From contig NZ_CP160205.1 in NCBI RefSeq assembly GCF_041080815.1, positions 2,790,001-2,854,000 of the forward strand: a DNA stretch of 64,000 nucleotides. The letters run 5' to 3'. The DNA is from Mucilaginibacter yixingensis. Lineage in GTDB: Bacteria > Bacteroidota > Bacteroidia > Sphingobacteriales > Sphingobacteriaceae. Shown in pieces: positions 10,701 to 19,578 of the stretch; positions within the stretch are counted from its first letter, which is position 1, and every line of letters begins with the position of its first letter. The translations under genes and the position numbers were made by a program. The notes beneath the pieces are model-generated. The model did no database searches and was not told the origin of the DNA. It saw nothing but the letters and a program-made list of their open reading frames with translations.

Positions 10701-12121
10701 AGCGCCTCACCCGCTTTATGAATCAATGGCTGGATTTGCGGAAAATTCAAAGCGGCAAAGGCGAGTTAAATTATCAAAAGGTAGAGATCCTGACTTTTAT
10801 CCGCGAAATAGCCGGTCACCTCATTCACCCGGGAAATGACAAACGGATTGCGCTTACCATCAACGCCAGTTTCGATGAAATGGAGGTAGTGGTTGATCCC
10901 GAAAAGTTTGATGTGCTCATCTACAACATTATTGCCAATGCGGTTAAGTTTTCGCCAGAACAAGGAAACATAACCATCAATGTCAGCATGCCTGATGATG
11001 CCGGCAATTTCAGCATCAGTATAAGCGATGAAGGCATTGGCATATCTGAAGATAAGTTGAAAGATATTTTCAAACTGTATTTCACCGATAGCCGTAAAGA
11101 CGCACAGCATATCACTGGCACGGGTATTGGCCTGGCGCTCTCTAAAGAAATTGTAGAAATGCACGGTGGGCAGATATATGCGCAAGCCAATCATCCGCAT
11201 GGTCTAAGCATCGTTATCAGTCTACCCCTGGGTTTGGATATTGATAAATGTATGCCTCCATCACCATCAACCTACCCTCAGCAAATTCCACATGTGTTAC
11301 AGGCAGTTGAATATATCGATACCCAGCACATCGAAAATCCCCCAGGCGCCGGTTTCCCAGTTTTGCTTTTAGTAGAAGACAACCATGACCTGCGCGATTT
11401 TCTATCAATGCAGTTAGGTGATTATTACCAAGTTGCAACGGCCCAGAATGGCAAAATCGGCTTACAGATGGCCATTGATTTAATGCCTGATATTATCGTG
11501 AGCGATGTAATGATGCCATTAATGACTGGTATAGAGATGCTGGATAAGATTAAAACTACCGATGCCACCAGTCATATCCCGGTTATACTGCTTTCAGCAA
11601 AATCATCCGTAGAAAGCCAGATTGAGGGCCTGCGCTATGGTGCTGATTACTATCTGAACAAACCATTTCATAAAGAACTACTGCTAACGGTTATTACCAC
11701 GCTCATTAAGCAACGCAAACAGTTGTTTGACGGGTTGGTAAAAGACCGCATTGTCGACTTGAAACCCGGTCAGGTGGCTATCACCTCTAAAGACGAATTA
11801 TTTCTGCGACAGGTAATCAACATTGTTGAGAGCGGTATGTGCGATCCTGAATTTAACGTAGAAATGGTAGCCGATGCCCTTTCTATGGCACGCACCACGT
11901 TCTATAAGAAATTTAAATCGCTTACTGATGTTTCCATGAGCGACTTCATCCGCGATATGCGTTTGGAGCGCGCCAAGCAGCTAATAGATGCCGGCGAGAA
12001 CCGCATCTCTACCGTTGCCTACAGTGTTGGCTTTAATAATCCCAAGTATTTCAGCACCTGCTTCCGCGAAAAATTTGCCATTTCGCCAACTGATTACCTC
12101 AAATCTCTGCACGCCGCCTGA
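7754..12121 (+). CDS. Hybrid two-component system sensor/AraC regulator (HTCS)
   Basis: A 1455-residue one-protein signalling system. A signal peptide (cleaved near VSAQ, residue 24) precedes a periplasmic sensor of repeated Reg_prop propeller blades (WAGSWDGINRYDGRSF, IWIGTNHGLVV, LWLATQNGLSKFNP) and a Y_Y_Y domain at about 790-890. One transmembrane helix follows (about 900-925), then HisKA with phospho-acceptor His945 in SHELRTPLTL, HATPase_c (NAVKFSP, GTGIGLALSKEIVEMHGG), a receiver domain (LVEDNHDLRDF, phosphorylated Asp1251 in SDVMMP) and an AraC-type DNA-binding domain to the end. HTCS proteins sense oligosaccharides and switch on adjacent susCD loci. The susC gene 656 bp downstream is the natural target. 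Confidence 0.96.
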   Translation: MNGVVKIIATLLVWLCLAQPVSAQLKCKVEHYTTEDGLSHDRLTGIIKDHDGFIWAGSWDGINRYDGRSFVLYKSFPGDSSKLVNDRIVGILDDRKDKLWLKGSQNEVYLFNKRNEQFYPINTVIPGFDARKIEVKSMIFVKEGLVALTTKKNGVFFVFTTQNQPKVIACSRTGKAAIKLPSDTVNFVFQDKLKHIWIGTNHGLVVAKATGNGLTLIYPLTHYPGLNYTDFSEGSNELYLGTAQGYLIRINQKNGAAQPIKITEGAITALHKASNGSVVYCATNNGKLVQFQPNSLNTTTDLICKNEPLRSIHEDRSGALWLEPESRGIIRYLPNSRTWKWHTSPTDGTNNGTKFHNWFEDNAGRIWVNMKGGGFGFYNTSKNAIDCNYQDDEQEATARFPEIVYDVCYDDAGIIWLSTAKGLIKIIPQNLNIRLEPVDPNTNELQSNEVRGLTTDSRGRVWVGTRNGHILIYQNGKPINTQFIGLPTKGFGSIYAICEDHQGVVWIGTYNNGLFKATPTLPGAGQYQINHCADVTGADALKGRKITTLFEDASQRLWAGTYGDGLYEIIDNGPSIKTIGINYRNHTEHSRFGKIRHIAKDNLNNLWLATTDGVVVLNLKSHLAAPDNIVIYSKVVGSPVGLSDNDVLYVYKDHNNNMWLATAGGGICRATTNNPFKGVSFKNYTKHDGFSSDYVLSICEDKARNLWLATQNGLSKFNPTNESVRNYTSRDGVFRPAFSESSITNQPDGMIIVGSTKGLAWFDPAKWADSQVNTRIAFTNLQINNTDVATGASNNILAHNIDYSKSIELRHYENTVSLDFALLDYLHGNDQNLLYRLAGYNDKWQNSGGQRRVTYTNLPPGNYRFEIKTANNRLYANHVYRSINISVKPPFWKTWWAYLMYTAALCWLILTIVKTVKTILKLKQSVAIERKVAALKLDFFTNVSHELRTPLTLILNPLQELMDKENFSAKGKSYIQLIYRNAERLTRFMNQWLDLRKIQSGKGELNYQKVEILTFIREIAGHLIHPGNDKRIALTINASFDEMEVVVDPEKFDVLIYNIIANAVKFSPEQGNITINVSMPDDAGNFSISISDEGIGISEDKLKDIFKLYFTDSRKDAQHITGTGIGLALSKEIVEMHGGQIYAQANHPHGLSIVISLPLGLDIDKCMPPSPSTYPQQIPHVLQAVEYIDTQHIENPPGAGFPVLLLVEDNHDLRDFLSMQLGDYYQVATAQNGKIGLQMAIDLMPDIIVSDVMMPLMTGIEMLDKIKTTDATSHIPVILLSAKSSVESQIEGLRYGADYYLNKPFHKELLLTVITTLIKQRKQLFDGLVKDRIVDLKPGQVAITSKDELFLRQVINIVESGMCDPEFNVEMVADALSMARTTFYKKFKSLTDVSMSDFIRDMRLERAKQLIDAGENRISTVAYSVGFNNPKYFSTCFREKFAISPTDYLKSLHAA

Positions 12122-12777
12122 TAATCTTGAAAAACGCCTCCCTGAACTCAAAATAATCCATTTCGAACCATTTGGGTACAATTTTGAACCTCTTTATCCC
12201 CGCTCACAGATAGCTTTGACCCCGTTGACCGACTGGTTTTGATCTTACAAAATCAGTCCAAATCAACAGACCAATTATTTACAAACCGGGCCTGTTATGA
12301 TGAGATGACCAGGCCGGAAACAGTGATTTACCGTTGGGAGATTTCTTTTAAAATTTCTCTTTACCGATTTGAATTAACCGCGATAGCATGGCGTTGGGCT
12401 CTTGTATGCTCTTTGTTATGGCGTATCAAATGTTAATACTGGTAACAGGTGTGATTTATTGGATTTTTTTCCAGATCTCACCTGACCTGCTCCTGTAAAT
12501 CAACTCAAAATTATTGGTCTTTCTAAACCGGTTCGCTATCAATCTGTGTATCGCCCGGTGTCGTCTCATCAGTGTGATAATTAAGCGTGTTACTAACTAA
12601 GAAAGATCAGCCTATGAATTAAATCATTATTAAACGCCTCAATCAAACTGCTTTAACCAAAGCATCAGGAACACATCTCTGCAAGGATGTGATGTCCTTT
12701 CTAATTGATTAAATACCAAAATCTAAACTAACCCCACAGGGTCTGAAATAAAGACCCGTCACACAAAGAAAGAACAA
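12122..12777. other. 656-bp intergenic region between the HTCS gene and susC
   Basis: No convincing gene is seen; two short open frames here lack start context and family likeness. It is the likely control region of susCD. Visible elements are a direct repeat of TTGACC at 12216-12221 and 12225-12230 (9-bp period), an inverted repeat CACATC/GATGTG at 12672-12691, and a leader hairpin GGGTCT/AGACCC at 12739-12757 shortly before the susC start. None matches the TAnnTTTG promoter at a useful place. Confidence 0.5.
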
Positions 12778-15700
12778 ATGAAAATGGCAAAACATACATT
12801 TCTCGTTCTGCTCTGTACATTTTTATTCCTCGGGCTGGCCAATGCCCAGGAAAGAAAAATTACGGGCAAAGTTACAGATGCAAATAAAGGCGAGCCCATA
12901 CCCGGCGCCACCGTTTCTGTAAAAGGTAAAAAACAAAAGGTAGCAACAGACGTAAATGGAAACTACACCATCTCTGCAGATCCGGCTAAAGATGTGCTGG
13001 TAGTAAGCTTTATTGGCTACAAAGAGCAATCGCTGCCTATTGGCGGTAAAAGCGCTGTTAACGTTACCATATTAGAAGATACCCAGGGCCTTAATGAGGT
13101 AGTGGTAGTAGGTTACGGTACGGTTAAAAAACGCGACCTGACCGGTTCTGTAGTATCTGTAAGGGCTGCAGACATTACTGCTAACCCGGTAACCAACGTA
13201 ATGGAATCATTACAGGGCAAAATTCCGGGAATGGATATTAACCGCACATCGGGCGCGGTTGGTACCAATCCGCAGGTGTTGCTGCGCGGCGATCGTTCTA
13301 TTTATGGCGATAACTCACCGCTGTACATTGTAGATGGTATTCAATCAAGCTATGACCAGATCAACCCATCGGATATTGCTTCTATCGACGTGTTAAAAGA
13401 TGCATCTTCTACAGCCATTTACGGCTCGGCTGGTTCTAACGGTGTGGTAATTATCACTACTAAAAAAGGGAAAGTAGATCAATCGTCAGTTAACGTAGAT
13501 TCTTACTACGGTTTCAGCGGCGATCCGCACTTTCTGCACAGCATGACCGGCGATGAGTACATCCAGTATCAAAAAGAAAGATACCGTACAGCCAACGGTG
13601 TTTATCCAACAGATCTGTCGCAGCTATTCACCAACGCCAACATTCTGGCCGCCGTACAGCAAAACAAATGGATTGACTGGATCGATGAAATTGTAAACAA
13701 ATCTGCTACACAGCAAAAGTATAATATCTCTTTTAGCACTGGTGTTAAAAAGACGCAGATCTACACCTCATTCACTTATTCTAAAGAAAGCGGTTTGTTA
13801 ACTAATGAGAACCAAACCCGCGGTGGTATCAGACTAAACCTTGATCATCAGCTGACCAGTTGGGCAACCATCGGTACCAACATCAACGTAAACTATACGG
13901 TAAAAAACGCGCGTTATAATAACATCTTCACCAAATCTCTTGATGCGCTTCCGCTGGGTGACGCACGCGATGCCAACGGCAACATCAATGTAACTTATAT
14001 TGATGGCCATACTACCCCGCTGGGCGACGAGATACCCAACCAATCGGTAGACAACACTCGCTCGCCGTACGGCATTCTGAATGGTTATCTGCAATTGACA
14101 CCGATAGCAGGCCTTACCATCCGCTCAAATATCGGCCTGTCGTTTAATGATAGCAGACAAGGTAAATACATCGGTAAGTTATCTCCTGATGGCATCCCTA
14201 ACACCTACGCTACTCCCCTTGCCACCATCAATAACTACTTTGGTTATGGCTACACCTGGGAAAACACCGTTACCTATAACAAAACGATTGCCAAGAACCA
14301 CAATATTACCTTGACAGGTATTACCTCGTGGGCAGACAACCGTAACGACCAGAATAATGAACTGGCACAAGGCCAGGACCTGGACTCATATCTGTTCTAT
14401 AACCTGGCTAACGGTACACAGAAAGTGGGCTTAGGCTCGTCTTATACCCAAACAAATCGCCTGTCTTTCGCAGGTCGTTTAAACTATAGCTTTATGGGTA
14501 AATACCTGCTCTCGTTCACCAATCGCTGGGACGGTGTTTCTCCACTGGCCGAAGGACATAAATGGGCCATGTTCCCTGCCGGTTCTGCAGCCTGGCGCGT
14601 ATCAGACGAGGCGTTTATGTACAAGGTTAAAGATGTAGTGAACGAGCTGAAACTGAGAGTGGGCTATGGTGTAACCGGTAACTCGGGCGGCATTGGTGCT
14701 TATTCATCTCAAACGCAAGCCATCACTTACCAGGCTATTTCATTAAATGGCGCATTGGTGCCTAACCTTCAGTATGTGGGCTATTTTTCAAACCCCAACA
14801 TCAGCTGGGAGAAAAGCTACAACCTAAACCTGGGTGCTGACATGTCTTTCCTGAAAAACCGCATAGACCTCTCGGTTGATTATTACAACACCGAAACCAA
14901 AGGCCTGCTGTTTAAGCGTACCCTGCCGGTAACTGCCGCCATTACTGCCTGGGCATCACCAATGCAAACCTGGCAAAATATTGGCGAGACCAACAACAAG
15001 GGTATTGAGATTGCGTTGACCACCAGAAACTTTGCCAACAGGAAATTTACCTGGACAACCAATTTTGCCTTCACCAAAAACAATGAGAAAATTGTTTATC
15101 TGCCAGATGGCGACTTAGTATCAGAAAAATTATTCCAGGGCCACCCGGTAAGTTCATTCTATGACTATAAGTATCTGGGCATTTGGTCAACCGCCGATGC
15201 AACCGAAGCTGCCAAGTACGGCGCTCAGCCAGGTTATGTTAAAGTGGCTACCAATCCCAAAATTATCAACGGTGTAAGCGACGATGGCGTGCACCCATAC
15301 ACAAGTACAGACATGCAGATCCTCGGCTCGGCTGTTCCAAAATGGCTGTTGGGTATCAACAATACTTTTACCTACCAGAACTTTGATTTCAATGTGTTCA
15401 CGATGATCAGATGGGGATCAATGATCCAGAGCAAGCTGATAGGCTGGTATGATACCGGCGATAACGGTCAGCCGAAAGGTATTGATTACTGGACACCTGA
15501 AAATCAGGGAGCTTACTTCCCTCGTCCGGGTATTGCCAGCACCACCGGTATTGCTTCCTTACAATACCTGGATGGTTCATACCTTAAAATCAAAACCATT
15601 ACGTTGGGTTACAAACTTCCACAAAGCCTGCTAAACAAGCTGACTATGAAACAAATGCGCATTTACGCAACTGCTTACAACCCATTGGTATTTACCAAAG

Positions 15701-15795
15701 AAAAAGCGCTGAGAGGTACCGACCCTGAAACTAACGGATCTGATATTTTCCCGCTGTATGCATCATTTGTTGTGGGTTTGAATGTTACTTTTTAA
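12778..15795 (+). CDS. susC: SusC/RagA-family TonB-dependent outer-membrane transporter
   Basis: A 1005-residue outer-membrane importer that takes up glycans bound by its SusD partner, powered through TonB. A signal peptide ends near ANAQ (residue 23). A carboxypeptidase-regulatory-like domain spans about 27-110 (ITGKVTDANKGEPIPGATVSVKG), followed by the family motif LNEVVVVGYGTVKKRDLTGSV and the plug domain (SLQGKIPGMDI, SPLYIVDGIQ, ASSTAIYGSAGSNGVVIITTKKG). The remainder is the 22-strand barrel, ending in a terminal Phe. A second ATG two codons in is an equally possible start. It is 12 bp before susD. The substrate cannot be told from sequence. Confidence 0.96.
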   Translation: MKMAKHTFLVLLCTFLFLGLANAQERKITGKVTDANKGEPIPGATVSVKGKKQKVATDVNGNYTISADPAKDVLVVSFIGYKEQSLPIGGKSAVNVTILEDTQGLNEVVVVGYGTVKKRDLTGSVVSVRAADITANPVTNVMESLQGKIPGMDINRTSGAVGTNPQVLLRGDRSIYGDNSPLYIVDGIQSSYDQINPSDIASIDVLKDASSTAIYGSAGSNGVVIITTKKGKVDQSSVNVDSYYGFSGDPHFLHSMTGDEYIQYQKERYRTANGVYPTDLSQLFTNANILAAVQQNKWIDWIDEIVNKSATQQKYNISFSTGVKKTQIYTSFTYSKESGLLTNENQTRGGIRLNLDHQLTSWATIGTNINVNYTVKNARYNNIFTKSLDALPLGDARDANGNINVTYIDGHTTPLGDEIPNQSVDNTRSPYGILNGYLQLTPIAGLTIRSNIGLSFNDSRQGKYIGKLSPDGIPNTYATPLATINNYFGYGYTWENTVTYNKTIAKNHNITLTGITSWADNRNDQNNELAQGQDLDSYLFYNLANGTQKVGLGSSYTQTNRLSFAGRLNYSFMGKYLLSFTNRWDGVSPLAEGHKWAMFPAGSAAWRVSDEAFMYKVKDVVNELKLRVGYGVTGNSGGIGAYSSQTQAITYQAISLNGALVPNLQYVGYFSNPNISWEKSYNLNLGADMSFLKNRIDLSVDYYNTETKGLLFKRTLPVTAAITAWASPMQTWQNIGETNNKGIEIALTTRNFANRKFTWTTNFAFTKNNEKIVYLPDGDLVSEKLFQGHPVSSFYDYKYLGIWSTADATEAAKYGAQPGYVKVATNPKIINGVSDDGVHPYTSTDMQILGSAVPKWLLGINNTFTYQNFDFNVFTMIRWGSMIQSKLIGWYDTGDNGQPKGIDYWTPENQGAYFPRPGIASTTGIASLQYLDGSYLKIKTITLGYKLPQSLLNKLTMKQMRIYATAYNPLVFTKEKALRGTDPETNGSDIFPLYASFVVGLNVTF

Positions 15796-15807
15796 AGGAT
15801 AAAGTTT

Positions 15808-17622
15808 ATGAAATCAATTCAAAAAATAATATTATCGGGTTTATTGCTGGCAGCCTCGGCAAACTCCTGTAAATTAAAGGAATATAATCCATCTGGCTTT
15901 ACCATAGATGCGGTTGCGGCATCATCTGTAGACGGTTATCAGAAACTTATTAATAACTGCTACTTTGGCATGGAGCGTGCGCTGTATGGTAACAACTTAT
16001 GGATGACCTACCTGGAAGGCGGAACGGATATTTGGACCAACCAGAAAAATAGCGCCACCTCAAACATTGCCTATTTTAAATACGGTGGTATCTCTAACAT
16101 CCCAACCACGCAATTTGCCGGCGTTTGGAATGCTTGTTATGACGGTATAGGTTATTGCAACGCCGCCATAAAATATGCGGCCGTAGCACCTTTCCCTAAT
16201 GATGCAGCCAGAAATGCGGTTGTTGCACAGGCCTATTTTATGCGGGCCATGTACTACTATAACCTGGTAGAACAGTTTGGCGGCGTTACCGCCCCTACAG
16301 AACCGGCCGCCAACTTTGATACGCATCCGCCGCGCGTACCGCCGCTTGATATCTATAAAACCATCATCATCCCCGATCTGGAATTTGCTGCTCAGTGGCT
16401 GCCGGTTGGCAATACGGTTACCCAGCCATCCAAAAAATCGGCAATGGGTTTGTTGGCCAGAGCTTATCTGCAAACCGTAGAATATGATGATACTAAAGCC
16501 TATGCTGCAAAAGCGTTGGCAACAGCCAAGTTGCTGATTGCAGATTGCGAAGGCGGCGGAACCCAATACGGCGCGTTTATGTACTCAACCTTTGACGATG
16601 TTTTTGCTGAAGCAAACAACATGGCTAACAAAGAAGCCCTGTGGTCTCACCGCTTTGTTGTTGGCGGGGTTAGCAACAGCGCCTGGATCATGAACCAGAA
16701 TAACGAGTTATTTTATTGCGTGGTAACTGATTTTGGCGCAATGCAATTCAGCGGTACAGATTATACCACCTGGGGACGCCGCTCTGGCGGTATGTTTATG
16801 CCTACTCAGTACTTGCTGAACCTTTATGTTCAGGCTGATGGTACGATGGATCCGCGCTACCATAAATCTTTCCAAACACAGTGGACCAGCAATAAAACAG
16901 GCTACACCTGGTCTGCAGCTAATTTGGCAACCTATGATCGTAGTGCTGCGGTTACCACTACCAGCACACTAGCCAATGGCGATCTGTCGATAGATTTTAT
17001 ATTCCCTAAAGATCCGGGATACGCCACCAAAAAGGCTACCAAACTGGATCAGAAATACCTGGTGGTAGATTATGCCGATGTTTATGACGATGCCAGCAAA
17101 ACCGTTAAAATGACCTATCAAAAGGTAAACCAATCGCCGGGCACAACGGCTACGCCAAACCCATTCTTTGGTTTTTACCCATCGCTCATCAAACATAACA
17201 GCAGCAATTATTATGTAAACAACGCTGCCAGCAATCGTTACGGCAACCTCGACGCCACCTTTATGATGCGCATGGCCGAAGTTTACCTGATTGCTGCCGA
17301 GGCCGACATTTATGTAAACAATGGAGCCAATGCAGCAGGCTATCTAAACAAGGTAAGAACCCGAGCAGGCGCACTGCCATTAACCGGCACTCCAACCATT
17401 CAAACGGTTCTGGATGAGCGCGCCCGCGAGTTGTGCGGAGAGTACGTACGTTTCTACGATTTGAAACGCACCAAAAAACTGAACAAAACCTACCTCATGG
17501 CCACCAACCCTGATGTTGGTCAGTTTTTCCGCGATGGAAACAACGAGGTGAGGCCAATCCCTTCTGCGTTTTTGACTACGCTGCAGGGTGCCGGTACTTA
17601 CTATCAAAACCCGGGTTATTAA
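15808..17622 (+). CDS. susD: SusD/RagB-family surface glycan-binding lipoprotein
   Basis: A 604-residue lipoprotein paired with SusC. The signal peptide ends in a lipobox at about residue 21 (AASANSC). The helical TPR-like SusD fold shows in NAAIKYAAVAPFPNDAARN, AQAYFMRAMYYYNLVEQFGGV and MGLLARAYLQTVEYDD, and the C-terminal part has the usual AEVYLIAAEADIYV, YLNKVRTRAG and LDERARELCGEYVRFYDLKRT elements. It lids the SusC barrel and captures substrate at the cell surface. A strong terminator follows 28 bp after the stop, so the transcript probably ends here without any enzyme gene, which is unusual for a polysaccharide utilisation locus. Confidence 0.95.
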   Translation: MKSIQKIILSGLLLAASANSCKLKEYNPSGFTIDAVAASSVDGYQKLINNCYFGMERALYGNNLWMTYLEGGTDIWTNQKNSATSNIAYFKYGGISNIPTTQFAGVWNACYDGIGYCNAAIKYAAVAPFPNDAARNAVVAQAYFMRAMYYYNLVEQFGGVTAPTEPAANFDTHPPRVPPLDIYKTIIIPDLEFAAQWLPVGNTVTQPSKKSAMGLLARAYLQTVEYDDTKAYAAKALATAKLLIADCEGGGTQYGAFMYSTFDDVFAEANNMANKEALWSHRFVVGGVSNSAWIMNQNNELFYCVVTDFGAMQFSGTDYTTWGRRSGGMFMPTQYLLNLYVQADGTMDPRYHKSFQTQWTSNKTGYTWSAANLATYDRSAAVTTTSTLANGDLSIDFIFPKDPGYATKKATKLDQKYLVVDYADVYDDASKTVKMTYQKVNQSPGTTATPNPFFGFYPSLIKHNSSNYYVNNAASNRYGNLDATFMMRMAEVYLIAAEADIYVNNGANAAGYLNKVRTRAGALPLTGTPTIQTVLDERARELCGEYVRFYDLKRTKKLNKTYLMATNPDVGQFFRDGNNEVRPIPSAFLTTLQGAGTYYQNPGY

Positions 17623-17650
17623 TTTAACCTTTGGCTGAAAACAACGAAAG

Positions 17651-17682
17651 AGACCGTCTCACACCAGAGACGGTCTTTTTGT
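17651..17682 (+). terminator. Rho-independent terminator of susCD
   Basis: A perfect 10-bp stem, AGACCGTCTC at 17651-17660 and GAGACGGTCT at 17667-17676, with a 6-nt loop and a T-rich tail. Confidence 0.9.
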
Positions 17683-17748
17683 TTTAGCGATCTGTTTACT
17701 GTAAGCGATGATAAATTTTTAACTTACCGCGGTTAAATCTCTACCATT

Positions 17749-18105
17749 ATGATTGCTGCACAACATGCCACCCAATTTGCCCACCATTGGATTGAAGCCT
17801 GGAACCGTCATGATCTGGACGCTATTATGGAACATTATGTTGATGATGTTCAGTTCTGCTCGCCCATGATTATACAATTGCAGGTTAATGAGCTGGGTAA
17901 GATTGATGGCACCGATGAATTGAGGCGTTATTTTGAGACCGCCCTGAAAGCATATCCTCACCTTAGGTTTACGCTGCTCAATGTGCTTGCAGGTGTAAAC
18001 ACCATTGTAGTACATTATGTAAGCGTGAACGATAAACAAGCCGCCGAAGTTTTTGAACTGAATGCCAACGGCAAAGTAAAAACTGTACTTTGTAATTATG
18101 CCTGA
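17749..18105 (+). CDS. SnoaL-like/NTF2-fold protein
   Basis: A 118-residue protein of the NTF2-like superfamily. The opening (ATQFAHHWIEAWNRHDLDAIMEHYVDDVQFCSPM) is the classic helix pair leading to a curved sheet in SnoaL-like proteins, and DELRRYFETALKAYPHLRFTLLNV continues the fold. These proteins bind small hydrophobic ligands or act as isomerases; no catalytic assignment is possible here. Its stop overlaps the start of the downstream acetyltransferase by 8 bp, so the two are translationally coupled. Confidence 0.75.
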   Translation: MIAAQHATQFAHHWIEAWNRHDLDAIMEHYVDDVQFCSPMIIQLQVNELGKIDGTDELRRYFETALKAYPHLRFTLLNVLAGVNTIVVHYVSVNDKQAAEVFELNANGKVKTVLCNYA

Positions 18106-18706
18106 TCAATCGTTAACCAACAGCTGGATTAACAGTCCTATTATTTTAGAAGATGACCTGGTAAAACTGGAACCACTGGAATCCAAACATTTCGATGCTT
18201 TACGTGCCATAGCGGCTGACAAACGCATCTGGGAATTCTATCCAGCCGACTATAGTGATGCTGACCATATTAATGATGCGCTTACCAAAGCACTGGAAGA
18301 AAGAGAAAAAGGCAGCCAATACCCTTTTGTGATCATCGACCGCCGCTTGGATAAAGTAATTGGCAGCACCCGGTTCCTGGATATACAACCCGCACACCGC
18401 AAACTGGAGATTGGCTGGACCTGGCTCCATCCTGATTACTGGGCAACCAACCTTAATACCGCTTGCAAGCTGTTGCTATTACAATATTGCTTTGAAACGC
18501 TCAAAACGGTGCGCGTACAGCTAAAGACTGATGAAAACAACCTTCGATCGCGCAAAGCTATACAGAAAATCGGCGGACAGTTTGAGGGCATCCTGCGGCA
18601 CGATATGGTTAGGGGCAACGGTACTATGCGCAATTCCGCCTATTTCAGTATCATCGATAAGGAATGGCAAGAAGCGAAAAACAGGCTACAAGAAAAATTG
18701 AAATAA
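18098..18706 (+). CDS. GNAT-family N-acetyltransferase (RimJ/RimL-like)
   Basis: A 202-residue cytoplasmic acetyltransferase. The pattern VKLEPLESKHFDALRAIA at the start, KVIGSTRFLDIQPAHRKLEIGWTWLHPDYW in the middle and NLRSRKAIQKIGGQFEGILRHDM at the end is that of the Acetyltransf_3 (RimL-like) family, which acetylates N-terminal or small-molecule amines using acetyl-CoA. The start codon overlaps the upstream gene's end by 8 bp. Substrate unknown. A bidirectional terminator follows. Confidence 0.88.
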   Translation: MPDQSLTNSWINSPIILEDDLVKLEPLESKHFDALRAIAADKRIWEFYPADYSDADHINDALTKALEEREKGSQYPFVIIDRRLDKVIGSTRFLDIQPAHRKLEIGWTWLHPDYWATNLNTACKLLLLQYCFETLKTVRVQLKTDENNLRSRKAIQKIGGQFEGILRHDMVRGNGTMRNSAYFSIIDKEWQEAKNRLQEKLK

Positions 18707-18710
18707 AAGA

Positions 18711-18749
18711 AAAATAGCCGGCCCGATAAATCATCAGTCTGGCTATTTT
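18711..18749. terminator. Bidirectional terminator between convergent genes
   Basis: AAAATAGCC at 18711-18719 pairs with GGCTATTTT at 18741-18749, giving an A-run/T-run flanked stem that can serve the acetyltransferase on the plus strand and the lipocalin on the minus strand. Confidence 0.65.
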
Positions 18750-18753
18750 CTCT

Positions 18754-19347
18754 TTAACTTACTGTTTCAATGGGCACCTCATCAGCAGCCTGCTGTTTTG
18801 TCCAAATTAACCGGCCGACATCGTAGCCTATAGCCTTAGCCTGTTGCAAAAACACATTACGAATTTCCGCGGGCATTACCGGCGCTCTGGATAATAACCA
18901 CAGATAATCCAGGTCATTACCGGCTATCATGGCATATTGATAATCATCGTCTAAAGCAATTACATTGTAAGCGGCATAAAACGGCCCGAAAAAGGATACT
19001 TTTAGTCGACCGGTAGGTTCTTCGTCTACAAACCTGGCCTTGCCTACGCTACTCTCCCACTCACTATTGTCCATCCGCACACCACGGTTGACGACCTTGA
19101 CGGAGCCATCAGTATTAAGTGAATAATATGCCGTTACGTTTTGTAAACCCCGTTCAAAACGATAGTCAAACCGGGCAATTTCATACCATTGGCCCAGGTA
19201 ACGGTTAATATCAAAGTTAGTTACCGGTATCGCGCCATCGGGTATACTAACGCGGGTTTTAGACCACATCCATAAACCAGCGGTAGCCAAGGCACCCGCC
19301 GCTAACGCATAAGGTGCAGCGTCTTTAAAATAATGATTCGTTCTCAT
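18754..19347 (-). CDS. blc: Lipocalin family protein (Blc-like)
   Basis: A 197-residue bacterial lipocalin, an eight-stranded barrel that binds lipids. The hallmark motif is present: NFDINRYLGQWYEIARFDYRFERGL (G-x-W), then TAYYSLNTDGSVKVVNRG and the barrel strands to YLWLLSRAPVM. The N-terminus has a hydrophobic segment (YALAAGALATAGLWMW) that could be a signal anchor; there is no lipobox Cys, unlike E. coli Blc. An inverted repeat overlaps the start codon (19347-19369). The gene stands alone and converges on the acetyltransferase. Confidence 0.88.
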   Translation of the reverse strand: MRTNHYFKDAAPYALAAGALATAGLWMWSKTRVSIPDGAIPVTNFDINRYLGQWYEIARFDYRFERGLQNVTAYYSLNTDGSVKVVNRGVRMDNSEWESSVGKARFVDEEPTGRLKVSFFGPFYAAYNVIALDDDYQYAMIAGNDLDYLWLLSRAPVMPAEIRNVFLQQAKAIGYDVGRLIWTKQQAADEVPIETVS

Positions 19348-19578
19348 TGATAGTTGTTTATACTATCAACGCAAAAGGCTTGCCAATTGACCGTCTGATA
19401 AATTGTTTAATTTAATAATGAGCAAAACTTATGCTTGTGTGCTTATTTTGTAACATCTTTATCAATCAGGCCGGTGCATGACGCTTTGCTCCTGCCGTTC
19501 GCTATCTTTAGCCGACCAATTGTTGACCAACCAAACATGGTTCACCAATACACTTATACTGATTAAACTTAAAACAGC

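Noticed and set aside
11988..12436. Two short plus-strand frames at the end of the HTCS gene and in the following gap
   Set aside because: The first overlaps the AraC domain out of frame and neither has start context or recognisable sequence; the gap is better read as susC control region.
7754..17622. Complete polysaccharide utilisation locus
   Set aside because: HTCS, susC and susD are clear, but no enzyme lies in the unit, so only a partial or orphan locus can be supported.
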